A stretch of 64,000 nt of DNA. Origin: Chryseobacterium vrystaatense (GTDB lineage: Bacteria > Bacteroidota > Bacteroidia > Flavobacteriales > Weeksellaceae). The stretch covers positions 186,001 through 250,000 of the forward strand of contig NZ_JPRI01000002.1 of NCBI RefSeq assembly GCF_000737765.1, in the 5' to 3' direction. A program made the translations under genes and the position numbers. This document shows, piece after piece, positions 1 through 9,204 of this stretch; position 1 is the first letter of the stretch; every line of letters begins with the position of its first letter. The notes under the pieces are model-generated. The model made no database searches. It was not told the origin of the DNA and saw nothing but the letters and a program-made list of their open reading frames with translations.

Positions 1-33
1 TTGAATAGCCAGAATTGCTGCAACAAGTTTCAT
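1..33 (-). CDS. start of a gene running off the left edge (signal-peptide-like N-terminus)
   Basis: An ATG on the minus strand opens a frame reading MKLVAAILAIQ to the window edge. It begins 6 bases after the stop of the DUF2459 gene, so it would be the next cistron of the same operon. The hydrophobic residues after a lysine look like the beginning of a signal peptide. With only 11 codons visible, no product can be assigned and the call rests on position and composition. Confidence 0.4.
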   Translation of the reverse strand, partial: MKLVAAILAIQ

Positions 34-39
34 CGGAAA

Positions 40-723
40 TTATTTGTAGTGTCTGAAAATACCAAAATCGGATGGTGTCCAAAGAGCCGCTTTCTGACCT
101 GCTGCTTTCAGTGCATCGTTTGCCCAGGTATTACAGGTATAAAGGAAGCTGTATGTCCCTTTAGCATCATAAAATGCATCATTGACATCATACACGGCAT
201 TGGTCGGAATCACGATAAAATTCCCGTTCTGATCCCTGTCGAATTTATCTTCAACGAATTTTACGAGGTCTTTATATTGGTTTCTGCTGATCATGATCAT
301 TTTGCAATCCTCCCCTTCTTTCATGGTTTTGTAGTAAGAGCAGTGCATGGCAGAATCGCTTAACCAGAATGCAGCTTTAAAGGCTGTGGAAAATTTCAGG
401 TCTGCCCATGTCGGTGTATCAAGATAAAATCCTTTATCACCCCAACCTATTCCCAAATAGTTATAATCTGTACTTTTAGATTTGATATTGGAGAACGGAA
501 CTTTTGCACTCCAGTCCTGAAGGTCATTTTTTACAGGCATTACAATATCGGTATGGACCCCATTGGTATAAATATAAATCGGGATCTCTTTCGGCTGACC
601 GTCGTCATCTGCAGATACTTCTATAAGGGGCAGCACAAGTCCCAGAATAGCATAAAGGACAACAATTCCCAAAATAACTCCAATCGTTTTCAGGACATAC
701 AGCAATACAATTTTCACGCTCAT
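40..723 (-). CDS. TIGR02117/DUF2459 family membrane-anchored protein
   Basis: The protein is 227 aa. One N-terminal transmembrane segment (about residues 7-33) is followed by a globular domain that should sit outside the cytoplasmic membrane. The motif NGVHTDIVMP (about 54-63) and the late motif TCNTWANDAL (about 197-206) are the recognisable signature of the DUF2459 (TIGR02117, 'urease-region conserved hypothetical') family. The conserved Cys in the second motif and the His in the first resemble a papain-like arrangement, but no enzymatic activity is established to my knowledge. It is probably transcribed with the partial gene just downstream. Length matches the family and the ATG start gives a clean membrane anchor. 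Confidence 0.75.
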   Translation of the reverse strand: MSVKIVLLYVLKTIGVILGIVVLYAILGLVLPLIEVSADDDGQPKEIPIYIYTNGVHTDIVMPVKNDLQDWSAKVPFSNIKSKSTDYNYLGIGWGDKGFYLDTPTWADLKFSTAFKAAFWLSDSAMHCSYYKTMKEGEDCKMIMISRNQYKDLVKFVEDKFDRDQNGNFIVIPTNAVYDVNDAFYDAKGTYSFLYTCNTWANDALKAAGQKAALWTPSDFGIFRHYK

Positions 724-813
724 GTTTTAATAAAATTTAATCGTCAATTTTACGTAAAAGTATTTGTTTTAATCGAAAAAATGATTAAATTTAGTTACGA
801 AATATTCACAAAT

Positions 814-894
814 ATGCGTAATAATGCTAAATCACAAAAAAGATTTAAAGTAAGAGTGAAAACAGCTCCAAAAAGAGTACAAAAAAAACGTTGA
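814..894 (+). CDS. very small, highly basic protein (26 aa), possibly ribosome-associated
   Basis: The ATG at 814 opens a 26-codon frame ending in TGA, encoding MRNNAKSQKRFKVRVKTAPK and a further VQKKR-type tail. About 40% of residues are Lys or Arg and none are acidic, which is the composition of tiny ribosomal or nucleic-acid-binding proteins. It is divergent from the DUF2459 gene and separated from queG by about 190 bases with no gene. A longer in-frame start at 553 would run antisense through the DUF2459 gene and is unlikely. The function is unknown; the coding call depends on composition only and needs conservation to confirm it. Confidence 0.4.
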   Translation: MRNNAKSQKRFKVRVKTAPKRVQKKR

Positions 895-1081
895 TTTTCT
901 GTGGGACAATAGTCTCCTGAAGGTCAATTTTTCTTTTTTGGAAGGGTTTTCAAAAGCTTCTTATTATATTAGATCTTATCCTCCTTACTACTGAAAGGTT
1001 AAGGAATGGCCAGTTATCCTCCTACATTTTGGAACCTCTCAATTCCAAATGAGGATTCGTCACCAAAAATCCCTCCTAAAA

Positions 1082-2029
1082 CTACTCTGAAGAGCGTCCC
1101 AAAAACTCAATATTCCGCTTCAGACCTGCAAATTTTGTTCTCTTTACCGGTGATTTTCTGAAGATTTCGGAGAATATTTCCTGGGTGATTTCTTTCCACT
1201 CCTCTTTTTTGAAATTTTTCAGCGATTCATTCGGGGCAAACCTGTTCTGTCTGTTGGGAGCCGAAAACCGGTTCCATGGACATACATCCTGGCATATGTC
1301 GCAGCCAAACATCCAGTCTTCCATTCTGTCTTTAAAATAATCCGGAATGTCATTTTTGAGCTCTATAGTAGCGTAAGAGATGCAGCGGCTTCCATCAATA
1401 ATCTTTTCTGAAACAATGGCATCTGTAGGACAGGCATCAATACATTTTCTACAGGTTCCGCAATGGTCTGTTGTGGCATGGTCGGCAGCCAGTTCAAGAT
1501 CACAAATAATCTCAGCCAAAAAATAAAAAGAACCATTCTGCTTTGTGATGAGGTTGGCATTTTTTCCGACCCACCCTATTCCTGATTTTTTTGCCCAGCT
1601 GCGTTCCAGAATGGGTGCAGAATCCACAAAAACCCTAAATCCGAATTCGCCGATTTCCTCCTGAAGTTCCGAAACCATTTCACGGAGAATTTCTTTTACC
1701 ACTTCATGATAATCCTCTGCATAGGCATATTTTGAAATCTTATAGTTCTCTAATGTAGAAATTTTTTCTTTTGGAAAGTAATTATAGGAAAGTGAAATAA
1801 CAGATCTGGAACCTTCTACAAGCAGCCTTGGATCTAATCTTTTATCGAAATGGTTTTCCATGTACTTCATTTCGCCATGGTAATTATTCTTAAGCCATTT
1901 TTCGAGATTCGGAGCGTCTTCTTCCAGAAATTCAGCCTTGGAGATACCACAGCTCTGAAATCCAAAACGTTCTGCTTTGGACTTTATTAACTGAGCGTAT
2001 TTTTCGGCACTGGAATTCAGAATTTTCAC
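1082..2029 (-). CDS. queG: epoxyqueuosine reductase QueG
   Basis: QueG reduces epoxyqueuosine to queuosine in the wobble base of tRNAs with GUN anticodons, using cobalamin and two [4Fe-4S] clusters. The 315-aa protein carries both ferredoxin-type cluster motifs: [12 protein letters not shown] (about residues 190-201) and [10 protein letters not shown] (about 243-252). The upstream DUF1730-type region includes SYNYFPKE and [12 protein letters not shown], the latter containing the Asp thought to act as proton donor in the family. Length agrees with short QueG forms lacking the C-terminal HEAT repeats. It is a single gene, divergent from the rhodanese gene. Cytoplasmic. Confidence 0.93.
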   Translation of the reverse strand: MKILNSSAEKYAQLIKSKAERFGFQSCGISKAEFLEEDAPNLEKWLKNNYHGEMKYMENHFDKRLDPRLLVEGSRSVISLSYNYFPKEKISTLENYKISKYAYAEDYHEVVKEILREMVSELQEEIGEFGFRVFVDSAPILERSWAKKSGIGWVGKNANLITKQNGSFYFLAEIICDLELAADHATTDHCGTCRKCIDACPTDAIVSEKIIDGSRCISYATIELKNDIPDYFKDRMEDWMFGCDICQDVCPWNRFSAPNRQNRFAPNESLKNFKKEEWKEITQEIFSEIFRKSPVKRTKFAGLKRNIEFLGRSSE

Positions 2030-2196
2030 TTTGCAAAATTAAGATTAATTTACTAATCTTTCGCTTTTCGATGAAGGAGCTTCCCGGTCTTAATTTTTAA
2101 GAGTTTTTAGGAAAAATTTAAGTTTTGATAAAGAGTTTTTTCAGGAAAAAAAAACGTAATTTCGTTCTTATTTTTTAATCTAAATATTATACCGTT

Positions 2197-2496
2197 ATGT
2201 CTTTAATAGAAGTAATACAATCAGGAAATTATGAATTAATTGATGTCCGCGAGCCAATGGAGCTTGAAATGGATGGAAATATAGATGGAGCCAAGAATAT
2301 TCCCTTAGGTGAAGTAGAAGACAGAAAAGAAGAGATCTTATCCGTTGAAAAACCAGTGATCTTATTCTGCAGAAGTGGAAACAGAAGTGGAAAAGCTTTG
2401 GAATATCTTAATGGTCAAGGCTTAAAAGACGGTTATAACGGCGGTGGCTGGGCTGAGCTTAAAGCGGTATTGGAATCAAATCAAGGAACTTTTTAA
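2197..2496 (+). CDS. single-domain rhodanese-like protein
   Basis: This 99-aa protein is a lone rhodanese domain. It has the DVREPMELE motif at about residues 16-24 and the active-site loop CRSGNRSGKA at about 58-67, with the catalytic Cys that would carry a persulfide in sulfur transfer. Lack of a signal peptide suggests a cytoplasmic location. The HD-domain gene starts 26 bases after its stop on the same strand, so the two are probably cotranscribed. Substrate unknown. Confidence 0.88.
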   Translation: MSLIEVIQSGNYELIDVREPMELEMDGNIDGAKNIPLGEVEDRKEEILSVEKPVILFCRSGNRSGKALEYLNGQGLKDGYNGGGWAELKAVLESNQGTF

Positions 2497-2522
2497 AGTT
2501 CCTTTTTTTATGTTTACTAACT

Positions 2523-3140
2523 ATGAATCTGCAAGAAAAATTTACTGACCTCTGTCTTCCTTTCTCTAAAGATCAAAAGCTTATCAATGGTTTCTGGAAG
2601 GAAATTGAAACAAAATATACTGAAAGAGGCAGGCATTATCATGATCTTTTCCATCTGGAAAATATGTTTCTGGAACTGGAAAACGTGAAAAATAAAATTA
2701 CAGATTTCAATTCAGTTTCGTTTTCTGTTTTTTATCACGATATTATTTATGATGCCACTTCAAAATCTAATGAAGAGAAAAGTGCATTATGTGCAGCCGA
2801 CAGGCTTCACAAGCTAAATTTAGATGAGGATTTGATTTCAAAAATAAATACACAGATATTGGCAACAAAATCCCATCAAAAATCCGAGGATACAGATACT
2901 GATTATCTTTTGGATGCAGACCTTTCTATTCTTGGAAAAGATCTGCCCGTGTATATGGAGTACACCCGGAAGATCCGAAAGGAATATGCTATTTATCCTG
3001 ATCTTCTGTATAAGCCGGGAAGAAAAAAGGTACTCAGACATTTTCTGGAGCTTGATACTATTTTTAAAACCGAAGACTTTAGAAATAAATATGAGCTGAA
3101 AGCAAGGGAGAATATGACAACTGAACTTCAGATTCTATAA
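2523..3140 (+). CDS. HD-superfamily metal-dependent hydrolase (COG4339-like)
   Basis: The protein is 205 aa. It shows the pattern of the COG4339 predicted phosphohydrolase family: RHYHDLFHLENM (about residues 37-48) supplies early histidines, VFYHDIIYD (about 69-77) gives the central His-Asp pair, and an LLDADLSILG segment (about 127-136) gives the late Asp. These residues would bind a metal ion and hydrolyse a phosphoester, but the substrate is not known for this family. It has no signal peptide and follows the rhodanese gene closely. A strong hairpin begins 15 bases after its stop. Confidence 0.8.
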   Translation: MNLQEKFTDLCLPFSKDQKLINGFWKEIETKYTERGRHYHDLFHLENMFLELENVKNKITDFNSVSFSVFYHDIIYDATSKSNEEKSALCAADRLHKLNLDEDLISKINTQILATKSHQKSEDTDTDYLLDADLSILGKDLPVYMEYTRKIRKEYAIYPDLLYKPGRKKVLRHFLELDTIFKTEDFRNKYELKARENMTTELQIL

Positions 3141-3155
3141 TGTCTCACATCAAAA

Positions 3156-3178
3156 GAGATGTGGCAGAACCACATCTC
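3156..3178 (+). terminator. hairpin downstream of the rhodanese/HD operon
   Basis: A perfect 9-bp stem (GAGATGTGG / CCACATCTC) with a 5-base loop lies just after the HD gene. An alternative overlapping hairpin, CACATC/GATGTG at 3146-3163, shares one arm, so two mutually exclusive structures are possible. There is no immediate T-run (the next run is A-rich), so termination is likely rather than certain. Confidence 0.45.
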
Positions 3179-3720
3179 ACTCATGAAAAAAAATCTATTT
3201 CAAACACAACTACAGCACATTTCATTAAATAATAGCAAAAATATTTCGCAACCTTTTGTCTTCTTTCATCATATTCAATTTTTAGAATCGCTCTGCATTG
3301 TTTGATATTTTAAAAATAAGAATAATCACCTCCCTTTGCGGTGATTTTGTTTGTAAATTGTATGCTGTTTTAGTGTATTCAAACCGGAACTTTGCGTTCC
3401 GCATATCACTAATGTAAAGAATAAATTGTTTTAAAAAGAATGCAATTCTTGTTGTAAATTTTATCAGCGAATATAAATTGTCCGTTATAATATTTCTGTC
3501 AAAATCTGTACAGGTATGAAACATTTCTCCATGCAAATAGGGTAAAAATGTGTTTTTAAAAATTCAGGAATTTGTATGCTAAACCGACTCTGTTAAAATA
3601 TGTACGATCTGTACACATAAATCTCAAAAATCTGATTATTTACAAATTAAAAAAATCCCGTGATCCGATCTATATCTATTTTTTAAGCTATCATTATTTC
3701 AGAAACCGGACGTTTGAAAA
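3179..3720. other. gene-free stretch
   Basis: About 540 AT-rich bases between convergent units. Short open frames exist on both strands but show no family motif or credible composition. I see no RNA gene and no repeat here. Confidence 0.5.
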
Positions 3721-3721
3721 T

Positions 3722-3749
3722 AAAAAAGCACCCTTAATAATAAGGGTGC
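3722..3749 (-). terminator. rho-independent terminator of the hydrolase operon
   Basis: On the minus strand, GCACCCTTA pairs with TAAGGGTGC around a 4-base loop and is followed by six T's. It lies about 20 bases after the stop of the alpha/beta hydrolase gene. Confidence 0.85.
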
Positions 3750-3770
3750 CGGATGTTCATTCTATTCGAA

Positions 3771-4541
3771 CTATCCATATCTTTTAATAAATTCTGATGT
3801 CTTATTGAGGACAAGTTCAGGAACTTCTTTGTGAGGGGTGTGTCCAATTCCAGGGATTATATATTTTTCGGAGTATCCGCTTACCTGTGCAACGGTTTTC
3901 TCAACCTGGTCTAAAGTTCCGTATTCATCGGCATCTCCCTGAACAAAAAGCAGCGGACATTGGATGTTTTTTAGAAGATATTCTATATTCCAGCTTCTGT
4001 AATCTTCCCTTGTCCAGGTTTCTGTCCACGCTTTGAAAAGCACTTCTACCTTATCTCCATGATACTTTTGCAAACGTTCTGCCAGATTGGTTGTCCTGTA
4101 GGCCTCCCATGCGTCATAAACACCTTTTAATGTAGTTTCCTCTACAAAAATATGTCCGGCTTCGCAGATCACCGCTTGAACTCTTTCCGGATATTTGGAG
4201 GCTGTGATCAGAGCGATAGTCCCACCGTCACTATGTCCGAATAAAATGGCATTATTGATATTGAGCTCAGTAAGCAGATCATTGAGTATATCAGCTTCCT
4301 GTTCCATATAATTAACCGCCCGTTCATGGGTAAACATAGGAGCGGACTTTCCGTAACCCAACCTGTCATATACCAGAATACTGCAGCCTGTAAGCTGTGA
4401 CAGTTTTATCGGAAAATCTCTCCAAAGCTGTGTACAGCCTAAGGAATCATGAAGAAAAACAATAACAGATTTTTCATGCAATGAGTTATTATATTCTGTA
4501 TAAAGTTTCTGTCCTACTACTTCAATTATTCTCTCTTCCAT
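3771..4541 (-). CDS. alpha/beta hydrolase
   Basis: The 256-aa protein has the alpha/beta hydrolase layout. An HDSLG oxyanion-type segment is at about residues 30-34. The nucleophile elbow GHSDGG (about 101-106) has Ser as nucleophile. A DADEY acid segment lies near 202-206 and the late GIGHTPH (about 233-239) supplies the catalytic His. No signal peptide is seen, so it is probably cytoplasmic. It starts 14 bases after the stop of the nitronate-monooxygenase-like gene, forming a two-gene operon ended by a clear terminator. The substrate is unknown; esterase or lipid-derivative hydrolysis would fit. Confidence 0.85.
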   Translation of the reverse strand: MEERIIEVVGQKLYTEYNNSLHEKSVIVFLHDSLGCTQLWRDFPIKLSQLTGCSILVYDRLGYGKSAPMFTHERAVNYMEQEADILNDLLTELNINNAILFGHSDGGTIALITASKYPERVQAVICEAGHIFVEETTLKGVYDAWEAYRTTNLAERLQKYHGDKVEVLFKAWTETWTREDYRSWNIEYLLKNIQCPLLFVQGDADEYGTLDQVEKTVAQVSGYSEKYIIPGIGHTPHKEVPELVLNKTSEFIKRYG

Positions 4542-4555
4542 TATTCACATTACAC

Positions 4556-5545
4556 TTATAATACGGGTACTTCAGTTTCTTCGAATTCTCTTAACAAATT
4601 GCTGAAAACAGTTTCTACCGGCAATACATCATTAATCAAAGCTGAAACCTGTCCGATTTCTAATTCGCCATCTTCCATATCGCCTTCAAACATTCCGCGT
4701 TTTGCTCTGGCACGTCCTAATGAAGCTATTAAAGCCTCTTTGTTTCTTCCAGCCTGATAGATGTCTTCCAATTCCCCAAAGAATTTGTTTTTAACCATCC
4801 TTACGGGGGCAAGTTCTTTTAAAGTAAGGTGGGTATCCCCTTCATTAAGTTCTGTAATTTTCTTTTTCCAGTTGTCATGAGCACTTGCCTCGATGGTAGC
4901 GGCAAAGCGTGAGCCGATCTGCACACCATCAGCCCCTAAGATCATGGCTGCCTTTATCTGTGATCCCAGTGCAATTCCTCCTGCAGCAATCAATGGCCTG
5001 GAAATATGTTTTTTCACATTCGGGATCAAACAAAACGTAGTGGTCTCATCTCTTCCATTATGTCCTCCTGCTTCAAAACCTTCTGCTACAACAGCATCTA
5101 CACCGGCTTCTTCACATTTTACGGCAAACTTGGTAGAAGAAACCACGTGAGCCACTTTTATTCCTTCTTTCTGAAGAGTTTCGGTATAGGTTTTGGGATT
5201 TCCAGCGGAGGTAAACACAATCTTTACACCTTCTTCCAGAATAATTTGAATAATTTCTTCCAGGTTGGGATACAGCATAGGTACATTAACACCAAAAGGT
5301 TTATCTGTAGCCAGTTTACATTTCTGAATATTCTCTCTCAGGATGTCAGGATACATACTTCCTGCTCCTATAATTCCTAATCCTCCACAGTTAGAAACCG
5401 CAGAAGCCAGCTTCCATCCTGAATGCCAGATCATTCCGGCCTGAATAATAGGATATTGTATTTTAAAAAGCTCTGTAATTCTATTTTGACCTGTCTTCAT
5501 TTCGTGAAGTTTTTTTGCTGAATTGAAATCTATAAAATTGCTCAT
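4556..5545 (-). CDS. nitronate monooxygenase-type NAD(P)H/FMN flavoprotein
   Basis: This 329-aa TIM-barrel flavoprotein belongs to the 2-nitropropane dioxygenase/nitronate monooxygenase family, which also includes FabK. It shows PIIQAGMIWHSG (about residues 33-44), GGLGIIGAGS (about 53-62), and the motif EGFEAGGHNGR (about 155-165), whose His is the usual catalytic base position. The phosphate-binding GADGVQIGSRF (about 204-214) would hold FMN. It may detoxify alkyl nitronates or act as an enoyl reductase; sequence alone does not separate these. Transcribed ahead of the alpha/beta hydrolase. Confidence 0.85.
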   Translation of the reverse strand: MSNFIDFNSAKKLHEMKTGQNRITELFKIQYPIIQAGMIWHSGWKLASAVSNCGGLGIIGAGSMYPDILRENIQKCKLATDKPFGVNVPMLYPNLEEIIQIILEEGVKIVFTSAGNPKTYTETLQKEGIKVAHVVSSTKFAVKCEEAGVDAVVAEGFEAGGHNGRDETTTFCLIPNVKKHISRPLIAAGGIALGSQIKAAMILGADGVQIGSRFAATIEASAHDNWKKKITELNEGDTHLTLKELAPVRMVKNKFFGELEDIYQAGRNKEALIASLGRARAKRGMFEGDMEDGELEIGQVSALINDVLPVETVFSNLLREFEETEVPVL

Positions 5546-5611
5546 GCGTAAAAATACTAAAAACAGGGGTTTTCAGTGATTAAAAATTGGGTAAAAATTT
5601 TTTGATGTTAA

Positions 5612-6115
5612 CTATGGCTTCAATTGATAATTACTCAGGACCTGATCAATCACCGGGCTTATCCTTAAAAATTGATCTGCCAAACTGTGAATGTCATTCT
5701 TAATATGATCAGGATTTAATGTAAGCCAGCCCTGCATTAAGGTCAGTGGTCCATATTGTATATCCACATTTTCCCAATTTTTACGATGCTTTTCAAATTG
5801 TGTTCTGAATTCTTCAGCAAAACTTCGGCTGGATATTTTATACCCTTTCAGATTCCTTAATTTTAAGGCATGAATATTATAATATAATTTTTCTTCTTTA
5901 ATTGCTTTCTCATTAACCCAAACTGAAAAAAAAATTCTTCCGGAAGCATCTACTGGCGATCCGGCATTACTTGACCATTCCGGTTTATAGATTTTTAATG
6001 CAACCGATTCAAGAATGGTTTCTACAGATAGCGTAAGCCCTGCATCTTTAAACTCTCTTCCTGAAATTGCATCTACAGCTTCCTGAAATTTTTGCTTATA
6101 AAATGACTCATCCAT
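5612..6115 (-). CDS. conserved-looking protein of unknown function
   Basis: A 167-aa soluble protein without signal peptide or membrane segment. It has a mixed alpha/beta composition and conspicuous tryptophans (PEWSS, FFSVWVNEK, HRKNWENV, MQGWLTL). I do not recognise a family. It sits between the flavoprotein operon and the SurA-like gene on the same strand, but the gap on each side and the terminator at 6166-6195 suggest its own transcript. Confidence 0.6.
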   Translation of the reverse strand: MDESFYKQKFQEAVDAISGREFKDAGLTLSVETILESVALKIYKPEWSSNAGSPVDASGRIFFSVWVNEKAIKEEKLYYNIHALKLRNLKGYKISSRSFAEEFRTQFEKHRKNWENVDIQYGPLTLMQGWLTLNPDHIKNDIHSLADQFLRISPVIDQVLSNYQLKP

Positions 6116-6165
6116 TGTTATAATTTTTATATTCTAAATATAAAGCTTTAAGCCAACTCACAGAC

Positions 6166-6195
6166 AAAAAAAACCTTCAGAAATCTGAAGGTTTT
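6166..6195 (-). terminator. rho-independent terminator of the SurA-like gene
   Basis: On the minus strand an AAAACCTTCAG arm pairs with CTGAAGGTTTT around a short loop and continues into a T-run. It starts within 10 bases of the stop codon at 6200. Confidence 0.85.
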
Positions 6196-6199
6196 ATAC

Positions 6200-7564
6200 T
6201 TATTTTTTGATCGAATCTTTTTTCCAGTTGGCTTTGAACTTACAGTTATCATAGCGTCCGTCTATCGATATAAAGGTTGTCGGTAATTTAGAGTTGACAA
6301 ACTTTTCAATCATTTCATTTCGCTTTTTGTTGAGCGCCATCTGCTTGATTCTGTTAAAATCTGTTTCCAGTGTAATCTGGTGAGCAGGAATTACATCTTC
6401 CTGTTTGATGATTTTAACGACTTTTCTTTTATTCTCTTCGTCTTCGAAAGGTGCGGTAATATCTCCTTTGTTCAGACCAGCCAGTTCATAGCTGATTGTT
6501 CCTGGAATACTTTCTCTTTCAATTTTATCAGAACCGTCTGCTCCCGGAATAATTCCTGCATTGAACTTGGTTCTTTTATCATCTGAAAATTTAAATGCAG
6601 CATCTTTAAACGTTATCTTCCCGGCCGTGATAAGACCTTTAATACTGTCTAATTTTACTTTTGCTGTTTTAATTTCGTCTTCTGTAGGAGTAGCTTTTAA
6701 CAGGATGTGTCTTGCATCATATACTTTCCCTGATTTTTTAATCAGCTGTACAATATGATATCCAAATTCAGATTCAATAGGATCTGAGATTTCATTTTCC
6801 TGAAGATTTAAAGCAGCAGCCTCAAATGGTTTTACCATCTGCCCTTTTGCAATATTCTTATACAGTCCTCCGTTCGCAGCAGATCCTTCATCTTCAGAAT
6901 AAATTCTTGCCTGACTCTCAAAAGTTTCCCCTCCTGCAATATCCTGCTTTATTTTCTTTAATCTTTTGATAAGATCCTCTTTGTGAGCTTCTGTCAGCTT
7001 TGGATACATCATGATCTGAGCCAGAGAAATCTCATCTTTTACTTCCGGAAGCTGCATTTTGTAAAGGTTAAAGAAATCGGTAACCTCATTTGGTGTTACG
7101 TCAGCTTTTTCAGTAATACGCTGATATTTAGCCTGGCCATAATACTGGTCTACATCTATCTTTTCGATAGCGTTTTTCATTTCGTATCCGTTTCTGAATT
7201 TGTATGCGGTAAGCATTGTTTTTTCGTCCGGGAATTGGGAAAGTAACTGACGGTATTTTGCATTGGCCTGCTCCTTAATAGCAGCAGAACGGTTTTCGAT
7301 TAATGTATCTTTTTTTGCTTCGTATACAAGAAGTTTGTTGCTGATCAGGTTTTCAAGGAACTCACATTTGTCCGTGTCAGAAGCTCCCTGCTGTTTGGCA
7401 TAGTTCATCTGCTCGTTCACATCTGATTCCAAAACAATTTCATCACCGATAACAGCAGCAATACCATCCACTAGTTCTCCCGGTTTTAGCTGAGCATTCA
7501 TGTTTGAAGAGAATATCATCATGAAAATCCCAAGAAGAAAAGTGATTTTTAGTTTATTTGTCAT
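6200..7564 (-). CDS. SurA-like periplasmic peptidyl-prolyl isomerase/chaperone
   Basis: The 454-aa precursor has a signal peptide (about residues 1-24, ending NMNAQ). A SurA N-terminal chaperone region follows (VDGIAAVIGDEIVLESDV at about 32-49). Two parvulin-type rotamase domains come next: about 178-270, with FESQARIYSEDEGSAANGG and EFGYHIVQL; and about 285-380, with ARHILLK. Proteins of this type help outer-membrane proteins fold during transit through the periplasm. The second rotamase domain is less typical. It is separated from the PfkB kinase gene upstream by about 90 bases, so cotranscription with it is possible. Confidence 0.88.
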   Translation of the reverse strand: MTNKLKITFLLGIFMMIFSSNMNAQLKPGELVDGIAAVIGDEIVLESDVNEQMNYAKQQGASDTDKCEFLENLISNKLLVYEAKKDTLIENRSAAIKEQANAKYRQLLSQFPDEKTMLTAYKFRNGYEMKNAIEKIDVDQYYGQAKYQRITEKADVTPNEVTDFFNLYKMQLPEVKDEISLAQIMMYPKLTEAHKEDLIKRLKKIKQDIAGGETFESQARIYSEDEGSAANGGLYKNIAKGQMVKPFEAAALNLQENEISDPIESEFGYHIVQLIKKSGKVYDARHILLKATPTEDEIKTAKVKLDSIKGLITAGKITFKDAAFKFSDDKRTKFNAGIIPGADGSDKIERESIPGTISYELAGLNKGDITAPFEDEENKRKVVKIIKQEDVIPAHQITLETDFNRIKQMALNKKRNEMIEKFVNSKLPTTFISIDGRYDNCKFKANWKKDSIKK

Positions 7565-7651
7565 TTTACTATTTTAAACAAGTTGCAAATTTAGAATTCT
7601 TAACGAATTAGTCTAAATTTTTTATTATAAATATTTCTTAAAAAGACTTAT

Positions 7652-8575
7652 TTATTGCAGTTCGATATCGAATGTCGTTAATTCTTTGAATTGTCTCAAT
7701 CTCTCGAACATATCAGATTCTTTTACTTCTTCAATTCTTTCTGTTCCGAATTTTTCAACAGTGAAAGAAGCCATTGCAGAACCAACGATTAAAGCAGACT
7801 TCATTGTTTCGAAATCGACCTTCCCTTTTTTAGCAAGATAAGCTGCAAAACCTCCTGCAAAAGTATCTCCAGCTCCGGTAGGATCGAAAACATCTTCCAG
7901 TGGAAGTGCAGGTATAGCGAATACTTTATTGTCGTGGAAAAGTAAAGCACCATGCTCTCCTTTCTTAATGATAACATAGTCAGGACCCATTGTGTGGATC
8001 TTTTTTGCTGCTTTTACCAGAGAGTATTCTCCTGAAAGCTGTCTTGCCTCTTCATCGTTAATCGTAATAACATCGGTTTTGGCAATCATTTCCATAAGAA
8101 TATCCCAAGCTGAATCCATCCAGAAGTTCATGGTATCAAGGATAACCAATTTAGGACGGTTGTTCATTTTTTCCAATACGGATAACTGAACGCCTGGGTG
8201 TAGGTTTCCAAGCAAAAGAATTTCTGCATCCTGCATTGAATCCGGAATTTTAGGATCAAAATTCTCAAGAACATTTACTTCTGTAACCAAAGTATCTCTG
8301 GTGTTCAGATCATTATGATATTTTCCTGACCAAAAGAATGTTTTTCCTTCTTTTACGATTTCAATTCCTTCAATATTTACTTCTCTGTCTGTGAACATAT
8401 CAAGGTGCTCCTGTGGGAAATCTCCTCCAACAACAGAAACAATACCAGATTTAACGCCTAAAATTGATGAAGTGATTCCGATATAAGTGGCTGCTCCTCC
8501 TAAAATTTTATCAGTTTTACCAAATGGTGTTTCGATTGCATCAAATGCAACGCTTCCTACAACTAAAAGTTTCAT
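7652..8575 (-). CDS. PfkB-family sugar/nucleoside kinase
   Basis: A 307-aa ribokinase-like enzyme. The N-terminal GSVAFDAIETPFG and GGAATYIGITSS (about residues 26-37) correspond to the substrate-binding entry of the family. The C-terminal DPTGAGDTFAGGF (about 232-244) is the PfkB signature 2, with the catalytic Asp and the anion hole. It phosphorylates a sugar or nucleoside hydroxyl with ATP in the cytoplasm. The substrate cannot be read from sequence. It lies 27 bases downstream of gldD on the same strand, suggesting a mutY-gldD-pfkB unit. Confidence 0.88.
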   Translation of the reverse strand: MKLLVVGSVAFDAIETPFGKTDKILGGAATYIGITSSILGVKSGIVSVVGGDFPQEHLDMFTDREVNIEGIEIVKEGKTFFWSGKYHNDLNTRDTLVTEVNVLENFDPKIPDSMQDAEILLLGNLHPGVQLSVLEKMNNRPKLVILDTMNFWMDSAWDILMEMIAKTDVITINDEEARQLSGEYSLVKAAKKIHTMGPDYVIIKKGEHGALLFHDNKVFAIPALPLEDVFDPTGAGDTFAGGFAAYLAKKGKVDFETMKSALIVGSAMASFTVEKFGTERIEEVKESDMFERLRQFKELTTFDIELQ

Positions 8576-8602
8576 ATATTTTTCAATGTATTTTAAAGTA
8601 AA

Positions 8603-9160
8603 TTAATTTTTCCACTCAAAAGTGTCCAGCATATGCTTCATATCATTTTTGATATAGTTCACTGCCGGTGCCAGAGAATCCGGCTTGGGTCTTGTATTAA
8701 AGTATAAATAAGCAGTGACGAAATGTTTCGTACTGTCTGTAATGTAGAATTGGAGATTGGAAGCACTCTGTCCCTTCAGTTCATAGAAATTCCCGTATAC
8801 TTTTTTATCGGGATACTCAAATGACTTGGTATCGATAGAACTGGCTTTTATAGTATGCTCATAGACCATTTTTTCAGTTTCTTTGATATGGTCTGCAAAA
8901 TCATTCTGTATGGGATAATACGTCACAAAGAGCTTTGCTTTCATTTTTGGATAATTCAGATAAAACCAACATGGCTTTTTGGCATTGGAAATGGATGCAA
9001 AATCTGAATATTCAAAAGTATAGGCGCAGCTATTTTCAAATTTCTGATATTTAGGTGCCGGATATTCCAAACGGAGTTCACCATAAGGTTTTGGAACATG
9101 ATCTTTTCCGCAGGAAATCAAAAGCAGTGACACAAAAATAAAAATGACGTTTTTTATCAT
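8603..9160 (-). CDS. gldD: gliding motility/T9SS lipoprotein GldD
   Basis: GldD is a Bacteroidota lipoprotein needed for gliding and for type IX secretion in gliding species. The start at 9160 gives MIKNVIFIFVSLLLISCG, a signal peptide whose lipobox LISC places the lipidated Cys at residue 17. An ATG five codons upstream is possible but only lengthens the basic end. The mature part begins with PKPYGELRLEYP, the conserved GldD opening, and contains CAYTFEYSDFA and CWFYLNYP. The total of 185 aa fits the family. It sits directly downstream of mutY, a known flavobacterial arrangement, but here without gldE between or beside them. Confidence 0.9.
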   Translation of the reverse strand: MIKNVIFIFVSLLLISCGKDHVPKPYGELRLEYPAPKYQKFENSCAYTFEYSDFASISNAKKPCWFYLNYPKMKAKLFVTYYPIQNDFADHIKETEKMVYEHTIKASSIDTKSFEYPDKKVYGNFYELKGQSASNLQFYITDSTKHFVTAYLYFNTRPKPDSLAPAVNYIKNDMKHMLDTFEWKN

Positions 9161-9204
9161 TTTGCAAAAGTACAAATTAGATTTTAGATTTGAGGAGACA
9201 AATT

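Noticed and set aside
1..363. Plus-strand open frame across the DUF2459 gene
   Set aside because: Antisense shadow of a well-supported minus-strand gene.
553..813. N-terminal extension of the small basic protein
   Set aside because: It runs antisense through the DUF2459 gene and has no protein-like composition; only the part from 814 looks real.
3282..3536. Minus-strand 84-codon frame in the 3.2-3.7 kb gap
   Set aside because: No motif, no start context, composition of non-coding AT-rich DNA.
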